A DNA stretch of 64,000 bases, from positions 365,712,831 to 365,776,830 of the forward strand of contig CM041778.1 of the NCBI GenBank assembly GCA_023374045.1, in the 5' to 3' direction. Source of the stretch: Limonium bicolor (taxonomy: Eukaryota > Streptophyta > Magnoliopsida > Caryophyllales > Plumbaginaceae). Below are positions 1 to 10,395 of this stretch, piece after piece. The translations under genes and the position numbers were made by a program. Numbering within the stretch: the stretch's first letter is position 1; each line of letters starts with the position of its first letter. The notes under the pieces were generated by a model. It saw only the letters and a list, made by a program, of their open reading frames with translations, made no database searches and was not told the origin of the DNA.

Positions 1-335
1 TGATCTCCTTGTCGAATAGCTCTGCGAGCTTCGCCACCTTCCAGGTGTCCTTCATCGGTATGAATCGGGCAACCTTGGTGAGGCGATCGACTACTACCCA
101 GATCATGTTGAGTCCTCCCCTAGCAGGTGGGAGTCCAACAACAAAATCCATGGAGATGTCGTGAATTTCCACTCCGGAATGGGCATGGATTGCACCATTC
201 CTCCCGGTCTTCGGTGCTCAAACTTCACCTTCTGGCATGTGAGACACCTCAGAACATACTCAGTCACGTCTGACTTCATCCTGACCACCAGAAGTACCTC
301 TTCATGTCTTTGTACATTTTAGAGGCTCCCGGATG
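1..335 (-). pseudogene. Integrase N-terminal part (zinc-binding and start of catalytic core)
   Basis: The HHCC zinc-binding region is visible: a His-containing stretch (HVHPGASKMYKDMKRYFWW) near 330-270, followed by [11 protein letters not shown] with the CxxC pair. The catalytic core begins with [10 protein letters not shown], holding the first acidic residue of the DDE triad, and continues with [16 protein letters not shown] and LAELFDKEI before the window ends. At least two frameshifts lie here: one close to the FWWSG stretch and one just after the SMDF motif. The rest of the integrase and any chromodomain lie beyond position 1. Confidence 0.85.
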
Positions 336-379
336 GACATGCAATGTCGAACAATGTGACTCTCGCAGAATGCGATCCC

Positions 380-1720
380 TTAGCTCAGCATTGCTTCGGG
401 GACGCATAATCTGCCATTCAAACGGATCAGACCATCTTCATGCAGTTTGAAGTCGTACTTTCGGCGCTCGAAGGTACCATCTGTAATTTTCTGTCTGATC
501 TCTGTGAAGTAAGGGTCGCTCAACTGAGCGTCTCGCACCTCGTCAACCAAGCTAGAAGAAGCGAGTAGCGAATGGAGCGAGTGTGCTCGACGACTCAGGG
601 CGTCGGCTACTACGTTTGCCTTCCCTTCTTTATACTGGAGGTTGATGTCGTAATCCGAGAGGAACTCCATCCACCTCCTCTGCCTTAGGTTCAATTCTTT
701 CTGGGTGAATACGTACTGTAAACTTTTGTGGTCGGAGTAGATGGTGATGCTTACCCCATAGAGATAGTGTCGCCATATCTTCAAGGCGAAGACAATGGCT
801 CCTAACTCTAGATCATGTGTCGGGTAATTCTCCTCATGCTTTTTCAGCTGGCGAGAAGCATAGGCTACTACCTTGCCATGCTGCATGAGTACGCATCCCA
901 TGCCCTTGCCCGATGCATCACAATACACCTCAAATCCCTCTGTGCCCTCTGGAAGTGTGAGAATTGGCGCTGAGGTCAATGAGTCTTTCAATTTCTGGAA
1001 GGATACTCGCACTCCTTTGTCCATACAAAGGGTGCATCTTTCTTCATCAATGACGTCATGGGCTTAGCGACTTTTGAGAAGTCCTTTACAAACCTCCGGT
1101 AATAACCGGCTAAACCAAGAAAGCTCCGGATGTCGGTAACAGTCTTAGGTCTAGGCCATGATCGCACTGCTTCAATTTTGGATGGATCTACTGATATACC
1201 CGCGCTCGAGATGACATGACCGAGGAATGATACCTGATCTAGCCAGAACTCGCATTTGGAGAACTTCGCATACAGCTGGTTCTCGCGCAGTGTCTCAAGT
1301 ACTTTTCTCAAATGGTTTTCATGCTCTTCTGGTGACTTCGAATACACAAGATGTCGTCAATGAATACTACTACTGAAGTGTCCAGCTGATCACTGAATAA
1401 CCGATTCATTAGGTCCATGAATTTGGCTGGTGCATTAGACAAACCGAATGGCATCACCGTGAATTCGTAGTGGCCATATCTTGTTCGGAATGCTGTTTTC
1501 TGAATGTCTTGCTCTTTGATAGCAATTTGGTGGTAACCGGATCGGAGATCAATCTTAGAAAAGACGGATGCTCCCTTCAACTGATCGAACAGGTCGTCGA
1601 TGCGTGGCAATGGGTACTTATTCTTTACAGTGACCGCATTCAATTCGCGGTAGTCGATGCAGAGGCGGAGACTACCGTCCTTCTTCTTCACGAAGAGGAC
1701 CGGTGCTCCCCAGGGTGATA
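380..1720 (-). pseudogene. Reverse transcriptase and RNase H of element A
   Basis: RT motifs run from [18 protein letters not shown] through [26 protein letters not shown] and [13 protein letters not shown] to VVFIDDIL, the YxDD-type catalytic box. A frameshift directly after that box (about 1310-1350) moves the frame to the connection region ([22 protein letters not shown]). RNase H follows after another frame change near 1020. It has its acidic residues in [34 protein letters not shown] and [11 protein letters not shown]. The frame changes again near 383 where the linker to integrase begins. The family assignment is certain; the copy is dead. Confidence 0.93.
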
Positions 1721-1752
1721 CGCTCGGGCGTATAAACCCTTTGTCGAGAAGA

Positions 1753-2480
1753 TCATGTAGCTGTTCTTGAGTTCTGCCATTTCTGCCGGTGCCATACGGT
1801 ATGGTGCCCTAGCATGGGACCAGTACCCGGTACAAGATCGATTTCAAATTCTACCGCCCTCTGTGGTGGCATACCAGGTAGCTCTTTCGGAAATACATCA
1901 GGGAATTCTGAGACTACTGCTACCTCGTCACTGAACTCTGGATCTCTCTCCAGGTCTTGCACGTGACATAAATACACTTCATGCCCTTTTTTGAGCTCCC
2001 GATACATTGCCATGGCGGAGATGACTGTAGTTGAAGGCTCTCTCGGTCTCTGGCGGTATGAAACAGTGACCCCAGATGGACTCTTGAGCAGCAATCGGTG
2101 CTCGGCGCATAGGATTCTCCCCTTGTGCCGCTCCAACCAGTTCATTCCAATAATTAAGTCGAATCCCAATCCGTTGAATTCAATGAAGGAAATGGGAAAC
2201 GCTTCACCTTTGATTTGAATGGTGGCTGATTTGTAATACTTGGTACATTGTACCCGCTCCTTCGATGGGAGAGTAACCAAGAAGTTCGGTAGCTCATCCG
2301 CATCTAGCCCCAACTTCTTCGCAAGAGATGGCGATATGAAGGTGTGAGAGGCGCCGGAGTCGAATAATACTGAGGCTTCGATGCCGTTTACTGGGAATGT
2401 TCCCGTTAGAATGGTGCCGCTCTTGCCGGCTTGTTCTTCGGTGAGGATGCTCAGGTTACCTTCGGTACCGAGTCCACAAC
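1753..2480 (-). pseudogene. Aspartic protease and linker to RT of element A
   Basis: The retropepsin active site is seen as VLFDSGASHTFIS at about 2350-2395, followed by LGLDADELP, the flap region and FDLIIGMNWLERH, the usual second conserved block of plant gypsy proteases. The frame runs into FPDVFPKELPGMPP, the conserved linker before RT, then shifts near 1800. The upstream end of this frame is not a start codon: it begins right at a CAATAG acceptor-like site at 2481. This fits translation as part of a spliced Gag-Pro-Pol reading frame. Confidence 0.88.
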
Positions 2481-2547
2481 CTATTGATTCATGAGATTAT
2501 AAGTAAAGATGGTGGAACGCAAGTGGAATTTAATAACCAACACTGCT

Positions 2548-2553
2548 TTTATT
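2548..2553 (-). promoter_or_regulatory. Possible poly(A) signal AATAAA after the AlkB frame
   Basis: AATAAA on the minus strand lies about 70 bases after the AlkB stop and before the protease-side acceptor at 2481. It could end an AlkB-containing transcript, but hexamers of this kind are common in AT-rich DNA. Confidence 0.3.
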
Positions 2554-2622
2554 GAATAACCAACCATCATACATACTGTGTCTCTAATACACGTTACTAC
2601 TGGATTACATGCTACTACAAGA

Positions 2623-3377
2623 TTAATACTTTCTAAAGGTAAGGTTCAGGCGTCCTGGTATCATGTGTGTGGCATTGATTATTGCCGGTGGTGCCGTATT
2701 CAACTTGATCTTCTGGATCCCGTGATACAGCAACCTTGATTTTCCACCCATGATTAGAACATCTCCTGATCTCAATACCAATTTTTCTGCGAGGTCCACA
2801 CGCTTCCGCTCGCTATACAAAATACGGCGTCATCACCAATGGACCAAGACACTACGGGCACTCCTAGTTCAAGAGATTCCGCTGTCTCGTCCTTGTCTTG
2901 GTGTAAGCCAAGTCGTCCTTCTTTCTCATAGAAGTTGACGATACAGATCTGCTTCAAGTGCAGGGATTGGTTCATCTTCACATTGTTGTGCAATTTCTAC
3001 AGCTTGTGTGACAAGCGTTTGGAATTCTGGGGGTATTGCTGGAGGTGTTGCTCCGTCTCCTGCTCGCGTTGTTTGGTATGTCTTGGTATAAGGGTTCCAG
3101 TCCTTTCCCAAGCACATCATTTTCAGCTTCATTGTAGCTCCACCGGGGAATTCGGGTGTATAAAATCCTCCTGGACCCGTTCCTAACTCGTTGCATCGTC
3201 GGATGATTGAAATTTGTGCTTCGGGTGTCAGGTATCCTTTTAATAAGATCATACCTGGGCGGATGACCTGACACTGTTCGTTGTTGAAGTGGTGATTGGC
3301 GATGTCGGTCTCTTCATGAGGTGAGTTTGAAGGTATTGGGTAACAGATATGGAATTTCCCTAAGGTGGTAAATTCAT
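2623..3377 (-). pseudogene. AlkB-type 2OG-Fe(II) dioxygenase frame inside element A
   Basis: About 250 codons match the AlkB family of Fe(II)/2-oxoglutarate dioxygenases, which remove alkyl groups from nucleic-acid bases. Visible blocks in order are GMILLKGYLTPEAQ and GPGGFYTPEF near the N-terminus, KMMCLGKDWNP, IVNFYEKEGRLGLHQDKDE with the HxD iron ligands, GVPVVSWSIGDDAVF, LRSGDVLIMGGKSRLLYHGI with the distal His, and GRLNLTFRKY with the RxNxTxR 2-oxoglutarate-binding pattern before a stop at 2623. Two single-base frame changes are seen, near 2945-2990 and near 2815-2825. The frame is open upstream of the GMILL block to about 3377, where a CTAG acceptor-like site precedes it. The blocks look closest to plant ALKBH1-type proteins, but the subfamily is not certain. 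It lies on the same strand as gag and pol, so it is probably part of the element and not a host gene. Confidence 0.85.
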
Positions 3378-3895
3378 CTAGAATGTTCTAGGCTTACTAA
3401 TTCATTTCATGCTCAATACATACTTCCATGTTACTTACTCATGCTCAATTTCATACTTCAAGTACTTACGCATTCATGCTTTCATTCATACAATTACTTT
3501 AATACTTAGTCATGCTCTTCAAGGATTAAAGGTTACAGTGGTTACCTGGGCCGGACTTAGTCCCGGTCCCATCACGGTCTATGATGTGTAAGGCCGGCTG
3601 CCTCTGCGGTGCGCCCTTCTGCGGACCTCGGGACCCCTGTCCCTGTGAGTGCTGGGCATGAGCATCGCCAGATGCAACCTCCTTGCCCTCACGCTGCTTG
3701 TAGCCCTGGTAGTTGCCCTTGGGCTTAGAATTCTCCGGGCATGCATTGGCACGGTGGCCCGGTTTTGGCAAGTGAAGCAGCGGATCTCCCTTCCTTGGCA
3801 ATCTGTGCCGGGATGATCCTTGTTGCAGTTACGGCAGATGTAGCTGCGGCCATCGATTGGTTCTTTCCTTGGCCAAATCCAGAACCTATAGCTTT

Positions 3896-3975
3896 CAAGT
3901 TAGCAAGGTTTGGTATACTTACAATACTCTATATACACAATTCACAAGTGTACTAATTCGGTTTCGGTTTCTTAC
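3896..3975 (-). other. Intron-like gap 2 in gag (80 bp)
   Basis: The minus strand reads CTACAGG-G then GTAAGAAACC at 3975 and ends GAAAGCTATAG at 3896. The frame before it ends at a TAA inside the donor sequence. After removal the frame enters the zinc-knuckle region correctly. It is AT-rich compared with the flanking gag. Confidence 0.55.
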
Positions 3976-4250
3976 CCCTGTAGGGCTGAGACCTCAGTGG
4001 CTTCGCTGCCACTGGTGCGGTGTAGGCAATCTGTAAGGCTCAGTTGCCTTGCCCTTCTCAGCATGGGCACCGCCGTCTCCGGATGTATTTTTCTGATGGG
4101 GGAGTGCTTCCCCTTCCTTTTCTTCCAGGGTTTGGATTGGTTTTGTTCATCGGAGGGGTTACCCTTGCCGCTCACCTTGCGCTTCAGCGCTTGTTCCTCA
4201 TCTCTCAGCTGGCAGGTGATCTCAACTCGAGATGCAGCGTGGTAACACTC

Positions 4251-4337
4251 CTGAATTACTTAGGCATTAGGTTACATTTACATACGGGAATACTAATTCA
4301 CATTACTCATGGCTTTTTAAGGGTTCAACTTGTTTAC
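4251..4337 (-). other. Intron-like gap 1 in gag (87 bp)
   Basis: The minus strand reads CCTTCAG then GTAAAC at 4337 and ends GTAATTCAG at 4251, followed by GAGTGTTACC. The gap carries an in-frame stop shortly after the donor, AT-rich content and a pyrimidine-poor end. Joining the flanks gives LQ-ECYHAA, continuous with the gag family pattern. It is phase 0. Confidence 0.6.
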
Positions 4338-5185
4338 CTGAAGGGAGGTAAACCGAGTGAAGCCCATGCCATACCGGAGTCGATGGCTCAATCCGCCGTA
4401 GAAGCGGTCGACCAAGACTTGGCCGGTATACCCAAGGTCGGGTAGAAGTCGGAGAAGAGAGGTGAAGGTGCGGTAATATTCATCAACCGTCATCTTCTCG
4501 GTCATTTTAGTGCATCGAGCTCAAGCCTTTTCTTGGTCTTGACATGCTCGGGGTAGTACTTAGATCGGAGAAGAGAGGTGAATGCTTCCCATCCGAAAGC
4601 AGGGTCAGCTATGTGCTCGGCCTTAACGAGCTTCCACCAGTCCATAGCCGCGTCTTTGAGGTAGTACGCAGCTATCCTCACTCGAACTCCAGCGGGAGTC
4701 TCAAGTGTCTCGAAGGCCGTCTCCATCTCGGAGAGGTAGGCCTCGAGCTTGGCGGGGTCGCTCTCGCCTCTAAAACAAGCAGGTCGAAGGTCGGCGACAG
4801 CTTTTACCCAGTTCGTTTCTCGGGGATGAGGTGGGTCGGGCTGCTGCTGCTGTGTTTGCTGTGTTTGCTGTACAGCCGTTATTACTTGCGGTAGCATCTG
4901 CGCTACCGTGGCGGCGACGATCTCAGCTATCGTCTGCGCGCCCGGTCCATCAGATGTCTCTCCTCTAGGTCGGCCTCGACCGTCCTGACATCTGAACAAG
5001 TGTGGATTACATTAGATGTTGTGATACTATGACCTCATGGTCTTCATTCAAACAATGGTATCGTCTTTGCAGACGTTAGTGGTATCCGTTATTGCTAACG
5101 GTAGTTCCTAGTTAGGTTTCTAAATATCCGTCTTAAGACGGTTGAAATCCTAACTCGGTAATCACTACTCTTAAGAGTCTAATCA

Positions 5186-5212
5186 TCAGAGCGATACTTC
5201 GCTCTGATACCA
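5186..5212 (-). promoter_or_regulatory. Primer-binding site of element A, within a hairpin
   Basis: On the minus strand TGGTATCAGAGCG begins five bases after the LTR end. This is the common plant primer site matching the 3' end of initiator tRNA-Met. TCAGAGCG is repeated inverted after a 6-base loop, so most of the primer site can fold into an 8-bp stem (5186-5207). The same stem is seen in element D. Confidence 0.85.
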
Positions 5213-5217
5213 CTTTT

Positions 5218-8200
5218 TGTAACACCCCAACCGCTAATCCTTCCATTATCCTCTAATCCTTCCCATAATTACCTTACTCGCAGCGGAATACTTACCTACT
5301 CCCGGCGGGTGATACAATGCCGTTAACCATCCAAGGTTAACAAGGCTACTACTACTTACCGTATCGGTCTGACGATTAGAATGAATACATACATACTACT
5401 TACTTTACAATACCAATACTTACTTACATTGATTACCGAGTATCTAAGTATACAATTACATTCCATGTCTACTTCCCAAAAATGAAGAGTTTATACTCTC
5501 CTTCTATCCAATCAAGATTCAATATCCAAAAAGGTGTACCACATGGTACACCGGCTACCAAAAGCTCTAGCCGTGTACAACTCGGTACACTATTCCAATT
5601 CCTACTAACTACTCCAAAAAGAACATGCTGCCCTTACTCTACCTTCACGCCTCGCGGGTACCTGTGGAGTAAAAACATTCCCCCTAGGGGGTCAGCTTAC
5701 GCTGCATATGATAACCGCATACCCCGCGTACTAGCGAGGGTACGCCAACTATTTGGTCGAGTACATGCGGTTCGTTTCATTCATACATACATACATGCTT
5801 TATACAATACAATACAATACATTCATTTTACCAAGCATACATACATACAATACATACAAGGAATACAATACAAGTCATTCATTCACACTTACCATACTCA
5901 CCGCATCACGGAGATACAATTCTCCAATACATACAAGGTCTTGTTAGCCTTATTACACACCGGGTTAATCGGGTGTTCAATACTTTTACTCCGGGTCAAT
6001 GACTTACAATAGTCAAGACCCATACAAATACAATACATTTCTTACATACTTTACTTCCAGTTAAGTCGGTATGACCTCCGGGCAGGGAATACTACTTCCC
6101 ACCACCGGGCTTTAGGGTGGCCCACTAATCCAGGATGCTACCCATACAAAGGGAATTGGTCCAAGGAAAAGATCATAGCCAGGATTCGGTTCCAACCTCT
6201 TGTGGTTCCTTATCCTCACGCGTGGCCGAAACTATATCGGGCTTCTACTCATTCCATTTTACTCATTACTCATGTTAGGAGTTAGGTTGTTAGGAATTAG
6301 TAGAAGTCCATACTTACTTCCATACATACATACATACACAAGTACTCATACTTACACATACACTTCATTTCCATTCATTCATTTCATGAATTATACAAAC
6401 TAAATGTTCAAGAGCATAAACAAGAACAATATAGTTCAAACACATATAAGTGCAATATAAATCCGATTCATGCATTTATCTTGTTGGTGATCACATAAGC
6501 ACACAAATCGGGGTAACCAAGTTAGGATACAGGGCATGAGGAAATCATACCGTTCACCGTCGAACACGTCTACCGGTTCCTTGGAGATCAACTATTTGAT
6601 TCCTATACATACATGAAGTAGTATGATCAATGATCTATTATTGATCTACTTACTCCTTCATTGATATTTCAATGTATACTTACTACTCTACTATTACTTT
6701 CTACTTGGTTATAAAACCATTCTTTCTTTTACTTCATAAACTTGTTTTCTTACAAAATTACTTACTTCCTTACCATTATTACTTCATCAATGGTGTATTA
6801 CTACATATATATGCATATAGGTATATAGGCATATATATATGTATATATGATTACTATAGTCATATAATTAAAACATTTTTTTTTGTAAGTGTTTGGGCCG
6901 TCCGACCCACCGTCCGACCCAACCCTGGGTCGGACCATTCCAGTAGGTTTTCGTCCTCTGAAATTACTCCCGTCCGACCCAGCACTATTCCGTCCGACCC
7001 ATACCCTCTGGGTCGGACCATTCCAGAAAGTTTCGATTTGTCATCCAAGTCATGTCCGACCCACGTCCGACCCAACCTCTGGGTCGGACGAAGTCAGAAA
7101 CTTCGATGGAGAAAATTTTCGCCCGTCCGACCCACGTCCGACTCACGGCCCTGGGTCGGACCATTCCAGAAAGATTTCTGTCGATTATCAAGGCCCGTCC
7201 GACCCACGTCCGACTCACGGCTCTGGGTCGGACGGTTCCAGAAAGACCGTGTTTTCTCAAGGCCCGTCCGACCCACGTCCGACTCACGGCTCTGGGTCGG
7301 ACGGTTCCAGAAAGTTTGATTCTCGTTATTTAAGCCATGTCCGACCCACGTCCGATCCAGACGCTGGGTCGGACGGTTCCAGAACATTGCTACAGATTTA
7401 TTTTTCTTTCCCCAATTTCACCCATTGCTTCCCTACTCTTCCTATCCTAACATGATTTAGCACTATTAACACTCTAAATCACCTTAATTCATCCACCAAA
7501 CTTACTACTCAATCCTTACATTTACTTACACATTTTCCTCATTACATTTTCAACACTTATACTAGTTTCCTCACACTTATGCTACAGATTTTGTTTCTTC
7601 TTTCTATGCTACAGATTTTTACCTTAACCTTACACTTCAATACTCCTTCAACTAATGCTACTCCTAGCATCCAAAATGCATTATCTTACACTCTAGTTTC
7701 CTTCCATTTACAAACTCATTTCCAATCTGTTACAACTACTAAAGCACTCCATTAAACTCTCTAACTACTTCCTCTTTTACACAAGCTAAGTCCTCTCATT
7801 TCTACACAAATTTGACATGGTTCCCCTATATTCTTACATTCTCCACACACTATTTCAGCTCACAATTCACATTCTCACAACCTGTTACACAATACATTAT
7901 ACTCACATTCAACACTACTACAACATATAAAATTCCTGCACACATACACACACTACCCAAGGTTTTCCCAAGTTTATAACTTCATTTAAAACTTCAAAAC
8001 TGTTTCATACCATTCCCATTATACTTCATACTACATTACTCATTATCATACACATTACTTTTTTATCCCAAAAACTGTTACAACACAATATACAAACTAA
8101 CTCAAGGTAAGGGTATTTACCTTGTCTTGTTAGTTTTTCTTTCTTTCCTTTCCTCTTCTTCTTTCTTCTCCTTTTCTCTTGTTCTCGGTTTCAATGGGTT

Positions 8201-9247
8201 TCACACACACACAATGCTACAGCCCATAATACACCAATACTTAGCATTCATTTTATACTAACCCTAGAATTTAGTTTTAGGGTTTAGAAAAAGTGTTACC
8301 TTCCAATGAGTAGATGAGTTCTTGACTAGTGAAAGAACAAGATTTCTAGCCCAACAAAAGAGCCAAAATCGGCTGGAACAAAGAAGGCCAAGAGTTCAAA
8401 AAGAAAATTCTTAAAATGCCAATGAGAGCTAGAAACAATGGATTTTCGAACTTCTTTTTACCTCAAGATGAAGAGGAGGTGAAGGTGCTTCTAATGGTGG
8501 ACTTGAATCTTCAAATGGTGAACACTCAAAAATCGAAAATGAGCTTTTGGATTTTTGAAAGGAGGAAAGTGTTCTCCTTTGCAAGGGGATTACAATGGTA
8601 CTAATTTTGTATTTTGGAGCAAGATTAGTGGGTTAACAAGATGAGAGAAGGAGGGAGTTGTGTGAGTTTTCCTTTCTCCATGGTGTCGCAGGTAGAAGAA
8701 AAAGAGAAAGAGAGAATAGAGAAGGAGGGGACGTGAGAGAGAAGGGGAGTAGGAGAGAGACTTTTTTCTTTTCTTTCTTGTCTTTATTACTTGGTTTGTC
8801 TTTAGCACATAAAGAAATAAAGAGAGGGGGAGACTAGCTGGCCGGCTCACATCACACACACACACATTTAATTTTTATTTGCAAAGTGGACACACTAACT
8901 TTGTTTATTTATCTCTTACCCCACAACTTACCGGTTGTTACAGTTTTCACTAACCGGTACCCGTTTCCGGAATTTTCTCGTTTAATTAATTTTATTGGTT
9001 CTAAAGCTTCACTAATATTTATTAGTGACTATTAGTTGACCAAAATTGTTACGAGTCTATTTGACCCGCTTAAAGTCGCGTTTTCCCGGTTTCCTCGAAA
9101 ACGCGCTTTAAGGTTCGTTTATGCTTTTAACCCATTTTAAAGGTCCGTTTCTTCGGGATTTGTTCCCTAGTATTTATTTTAGTGTAATTAAGCTTTAAAA
9201 ATATAATTAGCCTAATTAATCACTGTTTTTAATTACGGGGTATTTCA
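5218..9247 (-). repeat. 5' LTR of element A (4.03 kb)
   Basis: On the minus strand the LTR starts TGAAATACCCCG at 9247 and ends GGGGTGTTACA at 5218, next to the primer-binding site. These imperfect inverted ends resemble those of the LTR at 50435-56245. The body is AT-rich with microsatellite-like CATA and ATAC stretches (5780-5900, 6320-6360), a tandem array (6896-7386) and a CT-rich stretch near 8110-8200. Open frames in it are low-complexity and look non-coding. The matching 3' LTR lies left of the window, so no target-site duplication can be checked. Confidence 0.85.
6896..7386. repeat. Array of about seven GTCCGACCCA/TGGGTCGGAC hairpin units
   Basis: Seven units of about 65-85 bp each hold CGTCCGACCCA once or twice, then CTGGGTCGGAC, then a TTCCAGAAAG-like box and a variable spacer. 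The two copies of the CG-rich decamer are inverted, so each unit can form a stem. The units at 7195-7263 and 7264-7338 are nearly identical in their first 50 bases. The reading frames across the array are products of the repeat. Confidence 0.9.
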
Positions 9248-10121
9248 ACTAGCATCAATCAAACACGTTCAAAGCTAGATAATCTTTACTATGATGAATA
9301 TAATACATCAAACTCAAGAGCGTATAACAACACAAAAAATATTACATGATCAGACGATTAAACAAATATAACAAATACTAAATGACAAACCTGATACTGA
9401 CTTGATCTTTAATCTCTATAATCCTCTAACTTTTTAAACAGCTACAAGCACTCAATCAAATAAGTTCAAAGCTAGACTAGCATCAATTAAACACATCCTT
9501 AGCTAGATAATCATTAATATAATGAATTGAATACAAAAGACTCAAGAGCATATAACAGCACAAAAAATATTACTGCCAATTTCTTACACAGCAACAGCGC
9601 TGTATCGACTATCCACATCACACAATTTATTTTTACTTCTTCACATTTGTTGGCCATAGAAGAAAAATCAAATCAGTAAGAACCATCAAACAATAATATC
9701 AAATAACATGCCACACGAACCTTTTTCCACCATAATATTTACTTTGAATCTCAATCTCTGAGTTTAACACACTAAATAGACTTTGATGCTACCCATCTGA
9801 CTAGAAAGCAACATCGACATTCACCACCAATTCATATATATCCTGTAGTAAAAGGAAAAATTTAGTTTAGTGAAATAAGTGGCTTTGTATAGATAATACA
9901 CGTTGTTAATTAAGTACACCTTTACTAACAGTTTTTTTATTAGTTTAGGAGTCTGTTAGTAAATGATAATTTTTTTGTAGTCTCTGGATTAAAATTAATT
10001 TCATCTGATGTCTTGACAGCAGGAAGTCGCCTTATGGCTACGTTTTAATGTTAGCTGAAGGGGCTATTTCAGGGAAGATGGTCAAATAGTCTATCACAGC
10101 AATAACATCAACGACGGAAGT
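9248..10121. repeat. AT-rich non-coding stretch with a duplicated ~95 bp segment
   Basis: CTAGCATCAATCAAACAC and what follows (9249-9345) is repeated imperfectly at 9478-9573, both with AGCTAGATAATC and the tail AACACAAAAAATATTAC. I see no coding potential, tRNA or element ends in the rest. Confidence 0.6.
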
Positions 10122-10395
10122 CAGGGCCGTGTTGATGACTTTTTGGGCTCTGTATTAAAATTTAAAGTGAGACCCCTTATAGAATTAAATTATATAAATA
10201 TTAAAAAACTATTAAATTAACTTACGCATTCATAGGGGTCATGTTTACAATGTTTAAATGTACATTAAAAAATAAATTTGGACTCTAATATAATCTTCTC
10301 ATGACACATGTTAGGGAAAGAAATGAGAATTGGGCCCTAAAAAATAGGGGGCCCTGTTCCATCGACCCGATTGAACGGCCTCATAGCTGGCCCTG
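10122..10395. mobile_element. hAT-like MITE (274 bp)
   Basis: The left end CAGGGCCGTG and the right end CTGGCCCTG form short CAGGGCC inverted repeats, which is the hAT-type terminus. The interior is non-coding and AT-rich with a GGGCCC-containing subterminal part. No clean 8-bp target duplication remains, so the call rests on the ends and size. Confidence 0.5.

Larger units (their letters stand above)
2481..3545 (-). other. Intron-like segment between gag and protease, containing an AlkB frame
   Basis: On the minus strand the gag frame reaches CCCAG and then GTAAC at 3545, and the protease frame begins after CAATAG ending at 2481. Removing the 1065 bases between them leaves gag and protease in the same frame without a stop. 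Left in place, gag ends at a TAA a few codons after the donor. The segment holds an AlkB reading frame (2623-3377), an AATAAA at 2548-2553 and an AT-rich stretch near the donor. Splicing is inferred from the sequence only. Confidence 0.6.
3546..5000 (-). pseudogene. Gag of element A, in three exon-like blocks
   Basis: Block 1 (about 5000-4338) has the retrotransposon gag core: WVKAVADLRPACFRGESDP, LSEMETAFETL, AAYYLKDAAMDWWKL and WEAFTSLLRSKYYPEHV, then after a frameshift at about 4503 MTVDEYYRTFTSLLRLLPDL. Block 2 (4250-3976) continues with ECYHAASRVEITCQL and a basic stretch. Block 3 (3895-3546) carries two zinc-knuckle-like motifs, CRNCNKDHPGTDC and, across a frameshift near 3765, CFTCQ plus KPGHRANAC. 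No ATG opens block 1: the frame is closed by a TAA just upstream, and an acceptor-like TTGTTCAG lies at its start. The blocks are separated by GT-AG gaps that keep frame. Confidence 0.85.
1..9247 (-). mobile_element. Element A: Ty3/gypsy chromovirus-like retrotransposon, 3' part outside window
   Basis: Read on the minus strand the order is 5' LTR (5218-9247), primer-binding site, gag with zinc knuckle, protease, RT, RNase H and integrase, which is the Ty3/gypsy order. The integrase runs off the left end, so the chromodomain that would confirm the lineage and the 3' LTR are not visible. The very long LTR, the tRNA-iMet type primer site and the TGAAATACCCC...GGGGTGTTACA LTR ends suggest a Tekay/Del-like chromovirus; that lineage call is inference. 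All reading frames carry frameshifts, so this copy is not functional. Unusual are the intron-like gaps in gag and an AlkB-type reading frame between gag and protease, described separately. Confidence 0.9.

Noticed and set aside
2735..3274. Plus-strand and alternative minus-strand frames over the AlkB region
   Set aside because: They are shadows of the AlkB frame, which has the catalytic motifs.
2623..3377. AlkB as an ordinary host gene lying by chance inside the element
   Set aside because: Same strand as gag and pol, placed between in-frame splice-like sites and with no recognisable promoter. It is not fully excluded and is the main alternative to be tested.
5482..6012. 176-codon plus-strand frame
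   Set aside because: It is antisense within the LTR of element A and made partly of CATA/ATAC microsatellite sequence.
6672..7455. Several overlapping frames of 90-215 codons on both strands with RPTSDSRLWVG-like peptides
   Set aside because: They arise from the hairpin repeat array; open frames on all strands and periodic peptides show repeat artefacts.
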